Origin: Bizionia sp.
GTDB taxonomy: Bacteria > Bacteroidota > Bacteroidia > Flavobacteriales > Flavobacteriaceae
Reading direction: 5' to 3'
Assembly: GCA_018067115.1 (NCBI GenBank)
Contig: JAGPVI010000286.1
Location: forward strand, 1 to 5,241
DNA length: 5,241 bases
A program made the position numbers and the translations under genes. Numbering within the stretch: position 1 is the stretch's first letter; every line of letters begins with the position of its first letter. The notes under the pieces are model-generated. The model made no database searches and was not told the DNA's origin. It was given only the letters and a program-made list of their open reading frames with translations. Below, one piece after another: positions 1 through 4,987 of this stretch.

Positions 1-50
1 AAGTAGATAATGGTTAAAAATAAAAAAATAAAAAAAAAGGTATGAAATTA

Positions 51-82
51 TTTGAAATAAACTAAAAAGGATTCTATATTTG
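51..82 (+). promoter_or_regulatory. Bacteroidota-type promoter of the tRNA-Ser gene
   Basis: TTTG at 51-54 and TATATTTG at 75-82 match the -33 (TTTG) and -7 (TAnnTTTG) elements of the primary sigma factor of Bacteroidota, with a 20-nt spacer. Transcription would start a few bases after 82, giving a leader of about 30 nt before the mature tRNA at 117. The match to the family consensus is seen directly; its activity is inferred. Confidence 0.75.
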
Positions 83-116
83 CACCCGCAATCAGGGCAT
101 ACTTGATGAGACACTC

Positions 117-201
117 GGAGAATTGGCAGAGTGGTCGAATGCGGCAGTCTTGAAAACTGTTGAGGGTCACACCTCCGGGGGTTCGAATCCCTCATTCTCC
201 G
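117..201 (+). tRNA. tRNA-Ser (anticodon UGA)
   Basis: This 85-nt class II tRNA reads UCA serine codons. The acceptor stem GGAGAAT (117-123) pairs with ATTCTCC (194-200), with discriminator G at 201. The anticodon stem is GCAGT (144-148) with ACTGT (156-160), and the loop CTTGAAA places TGA at 151-153. A long variable arm (GAGG 162-165 with CCTC 172-175) is typical of tRNA-Ser. The T arm is GGGGG/CCCTC around TTCGAAT (182-188). The 3' CCA is not encoded. It has its own promoter upstream and a terminator 24 nt downstream, so it is a single-gene transcription unit. Confidence 0.97.
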
Positions 202-224
202 CTAGGAATAGCATAAATTCCACC

Positions 225-258
225 AAAACCCTATAAACACTATGTTTATAGGGTTTTT
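225..258 (+). terminator. intrinsic terminator after tRNA-Ser
   Basis: A perfect 14-bp stem, 225-238 (AAAACCCTATAAAC) with 244-257 (GTTTATAGGGTTTT), closes on the 5-nt loop ACTAT and ends in a T tract. The left arm starts with an A run, so it could act in both directions. It isolates the tRNA from the array downstream. Confidence 0.9.
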
Positions 259-367
259 ACTTTTCTACATATTTCAAATTATAACATATCATAATAATAA
301 TATCCTATTCGGTGCACTATTACGGCTTTCCGTAACATAATATAAAAAATATTATCTATATTGTGTG

Positions 368-422
368 TGCTATTAATTAAACCTATTCCTCACCCTTGGT
401 GTACTTTTAGGTTATAATAGCA
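368..422. repeat. imperfect palindrome with inner hairpin
   Basis: TGCTATTAATTAAACCT (368-384) is the reverse complement of AGGTTATAATAGCA (409-422) apart from a few extra bases in the left arm. Inside it, CACC (391-394) pairs with GGTG (398-401) around CTT. There is no T tract that would make it a terminator. Its function is unknown; it may be a structured RNA segment or the remnant of a recombination site. Confidence 0.55.
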
Positions 423-435
423 ATAGCCTTTTTAT

Positions 436-490
436 GTATAAAACTAACAGATAGACAACCAATAAAGAAGTTAATGCATTGGTTTTATAC
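436..490. repeat. inverted repeat GTATAAAAC / GTTTTATAC
   Basis: A perfect 9-bp inverted repeat (436-444 with 482-490) continues outward through TATG with a 2-nt bulge. An alternative or additional inner stem, AACCAAT (457-463) with ATTGGTT (478-484), shares the right arm. GTTGT follows at 503-507, resembling the right end of the cassette sites, but no matching ACAAC is found at the proper distance on the left. It could be a decayed site. Confidence 0.4.
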
Positions 491-542
491 TCATATAAGT
501 AAGTTGTAAGCAATAACTCGAACTTACGGAAATTAAACGTTT

Positions 543-777
543 AGCATCGGGAATAATAGTGCGGATATCCACTAGATTTAGTATGGGTCTGTTAATAAAA
601 AGACCCTATAAGCTTTTCGATTTAGATCGTGTGAGAGTTCTACTATCAAATACGAATAAATTCGCATAAAAGCTTGGTTAAGGTAGTGATTTAATTTTAG
701 AAAGTCAAATTTGATAAATCACTATCTACAAATACTAAATCTAGTGGATGAGATGATTTCATAGGGTTTCCCGAGCT
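543..777. other. multi-branched structured element (candidate ncRNA or folded DNA site)
   Basis: Nested pairing is seen directly. The outer helix AGC-TCGGGAA (543-553, A546 bulged) pairs with TTCCCGAGCT (768-777). An 18-bp perfect helix joins ATCCACTAGATTTAGTAT (567-584) and its exact reverse complement at 732-749. Enclosed are three arms in order: GGGTCT/AGACCC (585-590 with 601-606), AAGCTTTT/AAAAGCTT (610-617 with 668-675, itself holding CGAT/ATCG and CGAAT/ATTCG hairpins), and AGGTAGTGATTT/AAATCACTATCT (681-692 with 716-727, one G·U pair, with an inner AATTT/AAATT). The plan is a closed multiway junction of about 235 nt. I do not recognise it as tmRNA, RNase P RNA, 6S RNA or a group I/II intron core. 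The strand is undetermined because most pairs are Watson-Crick on both strands; the single G·U pair in the third arm slightly favours plus-strand RNA. Confidence 0.65.
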
Positions 778-876
778 TTAAGATTGACGCATTCTTATCA
801 GTCCTGTTTGATAAAAATGATAAATCATAAACCGCAAAACATTTAAAAGCGATTTTAAGTAGCATTCTAGTGACAA

Positions 877-919
877 AGTAATTAACACACCAAACCAGGT
901 TAAAGACAAATTAATTACT
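877..919. repeat. 9-bp stem just before the first cassette site
   Basis: AGTAATTAA (877-885) is the exact reverse complement of TTAATTACT (911-919), enclosing 25 nt with a compact AACC/GGTT. It ends 6 nt before the ACAAC that opens the first cassette-type palindrome. There is no T tract, and its role is unknown. Confidence 0.45.
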
Positions 920-925
920 GCAATT

Positions 926-1053
926 ACAACATCATATATACTTCATTTTTGTCCAGTACTAATTCATTTTTTTTGTTTAAATTGAATGCCAGTATTTACT
1001 TGCAAAGTAAATCGCTAAATCAAAAACGAAGCATATACGTAACCGTTGTGCGT
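926..1053 (+). repeat. cassette-type palindromic site S0
   Basis: This imperfect palindrome runs from ACAAC (926-930) to GTTGTGCG (1045-1052), about 125 nt, the same span as the sites after genes 1, 2 and 3. The arms TATATACTTCATTTTTG (935-951) and CAAAAACGAAGCATATA (1021-1037) pair at 15 of 17 positions. A central hairpin ATTTACTT-GCA-AAGTAAAT caps the fold near 993-1011. The internal sequence differs from the other sites, while the right end (GTTGTGCGT) is shared with S1. The ATG of the first gene follows within about 15 nt. It resembles an integron attC-like site by architecture only. Confidence 0.7.
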
Positions 1054-1062
1054 TATTTAAAA

Positions 1063-1557
1063 ATGAAAAATAAGCAGTTTAATATTGATGATAATCAGTT
1101 GATTATTTCCACGAGGAAATCGCCTATTTTTATTCGAATTGTTTTAACGACTTTTCTTGTTCTAATAGCATCGATTCCAATTGCGGTTACAATTTTTGTC
1201 TTGAAATCTGGAGAAGGACCATTTATCGGAATAGTCTTTTCATTTCTACTTTGTTGGGGTATTGGCTTTTATTTGTTAAAACTAACACTTTGGAATTCTG
1301 TTGGCAGAGAAATTTTAAGTATGGAGACTGACAAGATTTCTTATGTTGCTGATTATAGGCTTTTCAAAGATGGACGGAAAGAAATCGAAATAAAGGACTT
1401 AGAAACGGAATTAATTCACAAAGAACAATCTGATAACCCTCTTGGAAGACTAAGATTGAGAACCAAATCGAATTCACTTGAAACTGTTCTTCAAATGACA
1501 ATTTCGGAAGTAGAAGAATTAAGGAAGGAAATAAAAATGCGCTACAACATTACATAA
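1063..1557 (+). CDS. two-helix membrane protein of unknown function
   Basis: This is a 164-residue protein. An in-frame longer reading from 949 exists, but its first 38 codons lie inside the palindromic site S0. The ATG at 1063, just behind GTTGTGCG, matches how the other genes of the array start. A short polar N-terminus (1-20) is followed by two hydrophobic segments (about 22-47 and 52-77) forming a hairpin in the inner membrane, then a soluble, charged C-terminal domain of about 85 residues with alternating beta-like segments (GREILSMETDKISYV, KEIEIKDLETELI) and a final helix. The layout resembles membrane-anchored bacterial PH-like domains, but I see no diagnostic motif. The last residues (RYNIT) are encoded by the left arm of the next site, which is a sign of cassette packing. 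Function not recognised. Confidence 0.8.
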   Translation: MKNKQFNIDDNQLIISTRKSPIFIRIVLTTFLVLIASIPIAVTIFVLKSGEGPFIGIVFSFLLCWGIGFYLLKLTLWNSVGREILSMETDKISYVADYRLFKDGRKEIEIKDLETELIHKEQSDNPLGRLRLRTKSNSLETVLQMTISEVEELRKEIKMRYNIT

Positions 1558-1672
1558 ATGCAATAGCAGGTAAATGCTTAGCCCAAAAGTAATTTTATAT
1601 ATTTAAAGCCTGGTATAAACCGAAAGGTCAGTGCGTTAATCCCGCTACTGCGTTTATACGAGACGTTGTGCG
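1544..1672 (+). repeat. cassette-type palindromic site S1 (class A)
   Basis: ACAAC (1544-1548) pairs with GTTGT (1665-1669), followed by GCG. ATAAATGCAATAGCAGG (1554-1570) pairs with the complement at 1641-1657 at 14 of 17 positions plus one G·T. Toward the middle is ACC-GAAA-GGT (1619-1628), a hairpin with a GNRA loop. The block CCAAAAGTAATTTTATA (1583-1599) is identical in S3 (3584-3600), as are TGCTTA before it and the GTGCGT...AATCCCGC part after it. The left end overlaps the last codons of gene 1. Confidence 0.8.
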
Positions 1673-1676
1673 TAAT

Positions 1677-1721
1677 ATGAAAAAACTCACGAAATCAATT
1701 AAATATTGGAAAAAGAATTAG
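1677..1721 (+). CDS. 14-codon reading frame; possible true start of the next gene
   Basis: ATG at 1677 sits 5 nt after GTTGTGCG, exactly where a cassette gene would start, and encodes MKKLTKSIKYWKKN before a TAG at 1719-1721. It overlaps the first codons of the 1706 reading in another frame. One extra A in the run of five A at 1710-1714 would fuse it in frame to the following gene, giving ...KYWKKELEFYSLF. So it is either the detached N-terminus of that gene (frameshift, recoding or sequence error) or a leader peptide coupled to it. A free-standing functional peptide is least likely. Confidence 0.35.
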   Translation: MKKLTKSIKYWKKN

Positions 1722-2236
1722 AATTTTACAGTTTATTTTCAGCTCAAAAAAGTAAAGAAGCTGTACTAAAATCAAACTTCTCATCTGACTTCTTTGATGT
1801 CTTTGGCGACAATGTCAATTTTGAAATTCCGGTTAAAACTAAAATTGTTTTAGGAAAAACTATGTATGACAAAATCGATTTTAACGACGGAATTAACTTT
1901 GTGATTTCTGAACAGTTTTTAAAAATTTTAACGAAAAACAAACTTACTGGATGGAAAACCTATCCTGTAGAAATAAAAAATACGGATAAAAAATATTACG
2001 GATTTCAAATAATTGGAAAATCTGGACCTTTAAAAGAAAAGAAACAAAAAGGATTTCACATTGGCTATGAATTTGACAAAACGAGTTGGGACGGAAATGA
2101 TTTTTTTACACCTGAAAAAACACATTTAAGATTTTTGAGTGAAAAAGCTAAAGAAGTTTTAAATTGTAAAAAAATAACCAATATTGAAATTGAAAATATT
2201 AAAACAATAGAAAACTACTCTTTTGGAGAAGAATAA
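1706..2236 (+). CDS. immunity-like protein, DUF1629/Imm11-type (tentative)
   Basis: This 176-residue soluble protein has no signal peptide or membrane segment. Recognisable segments are FVISEQFLKIL (65-75), LTGWKTYPVEI (80-90), YYGFQIIGKSG (97-107) and the acidic-aromatic motif WDGNDFF (128-134), followed by a closing helix-strand (KKITNIEIENIK). The 'SE-FL-IL...LTGW-YPVEI' and 'WDG-DFF' pattern recalls the DUF1629/Imm11-like family linked to polymorphic-toxin immunity; this is from memory and no toxin gene is nearby. The frame opens only at 1703 because of a TAA at 1700-1702, so the first candidate start is TTG at 1706; the next ATG is at codon 53, too far in. A short ATG frame upstream suggests a lost or recoded start. 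It forms a single-gene cassette between S1 and S2. Confidence 0.7.
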   Translation: MEKELEFYSLFSAQKSKEAVLKSNFSSDFFDVFGDNVNFEIPVKTKIVLGKTMYDKIDFNDGINFVISEQFLKILTKNKLTGWKTYPVEIKNTDKKYYGFQIIGKSGPLKEKKQKGFHIGYEFDKTSWDGNDFFTPEKTHLRFLSEKAKEVLNCKKITNIEIENIKTIENYSFGEE

Positions 2237-2243
2237 AATATCA

Positions 2244-2373
2244 CACACAACAAAGTATAAAAACAACTGCAGTTTAGTGCTAAACCAAAGGTCGTTGCGA
2301 GTTTGTAACATCTGATTTTCCGTTGGAAAATCCTCGCATACAAAACCTCACTATTCTTACACAAACACGTTGG
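2244..2373 (+). repeat. cassette-type palindromic site S2 (class B)
   Basis: It begins with ACAAC (2247-2251) and ends with ACGTTGG (2367-2373), about 127 nt. Inside are GTTTAG/CTAAAC (2272-2277 with 2280-2285), a perfect 8-bp hairpin GATTTTCC-GTT-GGAAAATC (2314-2332), and GAG-TTTGTA (2299-2307) pairing across it with TACAAA-ACCTC (2339-2348 region). AACCAAAGGTCGTTGC (2283-2298), the hairpin and ACACAAACACGT (2359-2370) recur in S5. The ATG of the next gene is 24 nt beyond ACGTTG. Confidence 0.78.
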
Positions 2374-2396
2374 CAACATTAAAACCTACCTAGATA

Positions 2397-3524
2397 ATGA
2401 TTTTAAAAAAAATGACATTCAAAATATTTATAGCTATCCTTATTAGCATTCAAGCAATTGGTCAAAACCAAAATAATTTTACTCTAAAAGGAGAAATAAA
2501 AGATAGCGAGACCAAGTATTTAACAATTTCAAATGGTTTCATTTCTAGCGCTTTTTCTAAATTCAAACTAACGAACGATAAAAACAAAGTCATAGATAAT
2601 AAATTTATAATTGAAGGTGAATTTGAATATCCACATGCATTTAGATTTATAACAAATACAGGAGATATTTCAGGTTTATTTTTTATCGATAAGACAGAAC
2701 AAGCTGTTTATATTGATGAATTAGGATTGTATAATTCCCCTAAAATTACCAACTCTAAAACAAATAATGAATATGTAAACAATTATCTACCACTTATAAC
2801 AAACCTACTGTCTGAAGATGAAAACATAAAGAAATCTTGGAACGATTCTCTTTCAGAAGTTGATAAGTCAGAAATTATAGAGGGTAGAAAAAGAATTAGA
2901 GAAGAAAAAAATGTAGTATTATTAAAATATTTAGGAAAGAACCCTAATTCTTTTGTAGGTATGTGGTTGTTTGCAGAAAACTTCTCTATTTATGGTTATA
3001 ATACTATTTATGAGGATATGTATAATGCAATGAGTAACGAGCTTAAAAACACTTATAGTGGACAAGGTTTAAATCAAAAGTTAAAAGAAACTAGAATTTC
3101 TTCCGTTAATGGGTATTTGCCAAATGCAACCTTACTAGAATATAACGGAAAGGAAACGAAAGTAAAATTTAGTGATTTGGGAGCTAAATATATTTTAGTA
3201 GATTTTTGGGCAAGTTATTGTGGTCCCTGTATTAAACAATTTCCAAACTTATTAGATTTATATAAAACAACATCACGCGAATTCTTTGATATTTTGGCGA
3301 TTTCTATCGATGATAATAAAACAAAAAAAGCGTGGAGCACGTTTTTAAACAAACAAAGTTTACCTTGGAAACAATATCTTGATGAAAAAGGGTTTGCGGA
3401 AAAACTGTTTATAAATTCAGTCCCAGCAAATTTTTTACTTGACAATGAAGGTAAAATTGTATTAAGAGATTTTACGGTTGATGAATTAGACGAGTTTTTG
3501 AAATTAAAAGAAACAGAAAACTAA
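2397..3524 (+). CDS. secreted TlpA/ResA-like thioredoxin-fold protein
   Basis: This 375-residue protein has a signal peptide (1-22, KK followed by a hydrophobic core, ending QAIGQ). The N-terminal beta-rich region (about 27-110, beginning FTLKGEIKD) resembles DUF4369, and a helical middle section (about 120-225) follows. The C-terminal thioredoxin domain (about 240-372) carries the redox pair C275-G-P-C278 in DFWASYCGPCIKQFP and the cis-proline at P343 (NSVPANFLLD). This is the standard architecture of Bacteroidota periplasmic thiol-disulfide oxidoreductases, which reduce or isomerise cysteines of exported proteins. Both catalytic cysteines and the proline are intact. ATG 2397 is chosen because it gives a full signal peptide; M6 is an alternative. 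It stands alone between two palindromic sites, with no cytochrome-biogenesis or TonB partners nearby, so its substrate cannot be inferred. Confidence 0.92.
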   Translation: MILKKMTFKIFIAILISIQAIGQNQNNFTLKGEIKDSETKYLTISNGFISSAFSKFKLTNDKNKVIDNKFIIEGEFEYPHAFRFITNTGDISGLFFIDKTEQAVYIDELGLYNSPKITNSKTNNEYVNNYLPLITNLLSEDENIKKSWNDSLSEVDKSEIIEGRKRIREEKNVVLLKYLGKNPNSFVGMWLFAENFSIYGYNTIYEDMYNAMSNELKNTYSGQGLNQKLKETRISSVNGYLPNATLLEYNGKETKVKFSDLGAKYILVDFWASYCGPCIKQFPNLLDLYKTTSREFFDILAISIDDNKTKKAWSTFLNKQSLPWKQYLDEKGFAEKLFINSVPANFLLDNEGKIVLRDFTVDELDEFLKLKETEN

Positions 3525-3543
3525 TAGTACAGAAGAACGTTGC

Positions 3544-3671
3544 ACAACACGAGTATAAACGCAATAGCGGATAAGTGCTTAAGCCAAAAGTAATTTTATA
3601 AATCACTAGTCAATGATTAACCGAAAGGTTCGTGCGTAAATCCCGCCACAACTTTTAAACATAAACGTTGT
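3544..3671 (+). repeat. cassette-type palindromic site S3 (class A)
   Basis: ACAAC (3544-3548) pairs with GTTGT (3667-3671). TATAAACGCAATAGCGG (3554-3570) pairs imperfectly, with several G·T pairs, with the segment at 3642-3659. AACC-GAAA-GGTT (3619-3630) is the same GNRA-capped hairpin as in S1. It shares a 17-nt identical block with S1 and is alignable along most of its length, with the right arm more diverged. Immediately left of ACAAC lies a second ACGTTG (3538-3543), so the left edge reads ACGTTGCACAAC. Confidence 0.8.
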
Positions 3672-3679
3672 AAATAATT

Positions 3680-4075
3680 ATGAACAAAACACTTAATATA
3701 TCTTATTTTATTTCAAAGTCAATTTTTGTCTTTGGTATTGTTTTATTTACTATGCTGTCTATAAGGCACCTTATAGGAGTAGAATACAATTATTTAGGAG
3801 GTGGATATGAATGTCCTATTAAATTACAAGTATTAGACTACCCAATAATAGTAATAGGTATAATTATATGTCTTTTTTCATTTTTTTATTATCCGCTACT
3901 GTTATCGTTCATAATTTTGTTTTTGATTTTTAGAAATAGAAAAACAACTAATAAAACACAAGCTACCTTTAGTATTAAGCGATATTTTATGTTGTGTTTA
4001 TTGACATTTTTAATCGGATTTATAGTATTAGGAATGTCTTCTTACTTATGGGACGTTTCTTCGGTATGCAATTAA
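3680..4075 (+). CDS. small multi-pass membrane protein of unknown function
   Basis: This 131-residue, very hydrophobic protein has predicted helices at about 9-28, 54-70, 72-85 and 102-121. The first two are joined by a loop with GGGYECP (about 40-46), and a basic stretch (RNRKTTNKTQ, 85-94) is likely cytoplasmic. Cysteines at 45 and 130 would then lie on the same outer side and could form a disulfide. There is no signal peptide cleavage site and no catalytic motif I recognise. The ATG is 9 nt behind GTTGT of S3, the cassette-typical position. It might be an immunity or stress membrane protein, but nothing in the sequence proves it. Confidence 0.78.
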   Translation: MNKTLNISYFISKSIFVFGIVLFTMLSIRHLIGVEYNYLGGGYECPIKLQVLDYPIIVIGIIICLFSFFYYPLLLSFIILFLIFRNRKTTNKTQATFSIKRYFMLCLLTFLIGFIVLGMSSYLWDVSSVCN

Positions 4076-4098
4076 TCTAAAATCAACTCAAAAAAACT

Positions 4099-4239
4099 AC
4101 TTACAATAATCGCTATAATTAATTGCTTGGTTCTAGCCTACTTGGAAATTCCTACGGAATTGCCAATGGTAAGTACCTGTTTGCAATTGTCCGTGACGTA
4201 CCAGGCCACTGCTCATACACGAAACCGATGTGCGTAAGT
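4099..4239 (+). repeat. cassette-type palindromic site S4 (class C)
   Basis: This 141-nt palindrome differs in sequence from the others. ACTTAC-N4-ATCG (4099-4112) faces CGAT-N4-GTAAGT (4226-4239) with equal spacers. AATTGC (4121-4126) pairs with GCAATT (4183-4188). The centre is TTGG-A-AATTCC-TAC-GGAATT-G-CCAA (4142-4166), 10 bp around one mismatch. The right end GATGTGCGTAAG resembles GTTGTGCGTAA of S1, which ties it to the same site family despite the different interior. Confidence 0.65.
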
Positions 4240-4345
4240 TTGAAAGAACTATGCGGAAAACCGTAAGGTTATTATTTTCTAAAAATCTTACTTTGTAAAC
4301 ATTAAGTTTAAGAAGAGAAATTAACCTAACCAATCAAATACAATT
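4240..4345 (+). other. long leader before the lipoprotein gene, possible site remnant
   Basis: The other genes start within 10-30 nt of a site, but here 106 nt separate S4 from the ATG. The segment holds AACC-GTAA-GGTT (4259-4270), a GNRA-capped hairpin like those in S1 and S3, and ACTTTGTAAACATTAAG (4290-4306), which resembles the right end of S3 (ACGTTGTAAATAATTATG). It may be the right half of an eroded site or a leader with its own promoter. TTACTTTG (4288-4295) is one base off the TAnnTTTG consensus but lacks a clear upstream partner. Confidence 0.35.
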
Positions 4346-4981
4346 ATGAAGAAAATTACTTTATTACTAATTGGAGCAACTTTTATAGTTTCTTGCGGCA
4401 ACAATAAAGAAGAACAAATGTTGTACGATTACCAACAGAAAAATGTTAAGGCTTTAAACTTTGACTTGAAAGACCTTGACTATAATGTTCAAGAAATTGA
4501 AAAAATTGCAGACATAACTGCCGCTGACAGTATAAAACAATTAAAACAAGAACTTGCTGAATTTTGGACAAAAACTCCTGAACAATCACTTGTTGACACT
4601 TTAAGCTTCCAATATGTTAAGATCGTTTTGAATAAGAGTATAGCTCAACAGGACACATTACAAAAACTTTATCAAGAATCTGTTTTAACAGCAATAAAAA
4701 TAGATGATTATTCATACGAGTTGGAATCAAAAAGAAAAAGAGATAAAGCAATGGATGAAATGTTTGATTATAAAAATACACTTATGAATGTTGAGAAACT
4801 TGAAGGACGTTATAACGAATTTTCTAAACAACCAGAAGCTGTACTTTCGACAAAATATAAGGCAATTTATTCTTTAAAAAATCCAATGTTGGGAAATACA
4901 AAACAGACTTTTGACAAAGTTTTTTACACTAATAAAGCACAAACTGAATTTATAAAAGAAGATAGTGCGGAGCAAAAATAA
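4346..4981 (+). CDS. lipoprotein of unknown function
   Basis: This 211-residue protein has a classic lipoprotein signal: MKK, a hydrophobic core (4-13), then FIVSC with the lipidated cysteine at 17, followed by GNN as usual in Bacteroidota. The mature part is mostly charged and helical, with likely coiled-coil stretches around 25-75 and 100-160 (for example YELESKRKRDKAMDEMFDYKNTLMNVEKLEGRYNEF). The C-terminal 40 residues are more mixed. No enzymatic motif or known domain is recognised. It is probably anchored to the inner or outer membrane facing the periplasm. The start gives a perfect signal peptide, so I trust it. It is the last gene before the cut site S5. Confidence 0.85.
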   Translation: MKKITLLLIGATFIVSCGNNKEEQMLYDYQQKNVKALNFDLKDLDYNVQEIEKIADITAADSIKQLKQELAEFWTKTPEQSLVDTLSFQYVKIVLNKSIAQQDTLQKLYQESVLTAIKIDDYSYELESKRKRDKAMDEMFDYKNTLMNVEKLEGRYNEFSKQPEAVLSTKYKAIYSLKNPMLGNTKQTFDKVFYTNKAQTEFIKEDSAEQK

Positions 4982-4987
4982 AAACCT

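Larger units (their letters stand above)
262..925. other. gene-free stretch rich in inverted repeats
   Basis: I see no convincing coding region on either strand in these roughly 660 bases; open frames are short and interrupted. The stretch contains many hairpins: TTACGG/CCGTAA (320-325 with 330-335), an AT-rich ATAATAT/ATATTAT pair (337-355), the palindromes at 368-422 and 436-490, GTAAG/CTTAC (506-510 with 523-527), the large branched element at 543-777, ATGAT/ATCAT (about 818-829) and a 9-bp stem at 877-885/911-919. Because a complete palindromic site lies at 926-1053, the stretch occupies the place of an upstream cassette. It may carry structured RNA or decayed sites rather than a protein. 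Confidence 0.6.

Noticed and set aside
567..749. MITE with 18-bp terminal inverted repeats
   Set aside because: No target-site duplication flanks the arms, the inner region is itself ordered into stems, and a further outer helix lies outside. A copy elsewhere in the genome could reopen this.
543..777. retron msr-msd RNA, because of the long terminal inverted repeat
   Set aside because: No reverse transcriptase is encoded in the window, and the arms lack a clear msr/msd layout with a branching guanosine.
926..1053. canonical integron attI/attC called by the GTTRRRY rule
   Set aside because: The core GTTGTGC does not fit GTTRRRY, and no integrase is present, so only an architectural resemblance is claimed.
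949..1062. 38-residue N-terminal extension of the first gene starting at ATG 949
   Set aside because: These codons lie inside the palindromic site S0. The ATG at 1063 just behind GTTGTGCG fits the array pattern and gives a sensible N-terminus.
1744..1941. minus-strand open frame of 65 codons
   Set aside because: It is antisense to the immunity-like gene, has no family features, and is explained by the AT-rich complement.
3215..3445. minus-strand open frame of 76 codons
   Set aside because: It is a mirror of the conserved thioredoxin domain on the plus strand.
4288..4295. promoter TTACTTTG for the lipoprotein gene
   Set aside because: One base differs from TAnnTTTG and no TTTG/TTG box is found about 20 nt upstream. 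Kept only as an option in the leader entry.
4133..4333. minus-strand open frame of 66 codons
   Set aside because: It covers the palindromic site S4 and the leader; the composition is not protein-like, and the palindrome explains the open frame.
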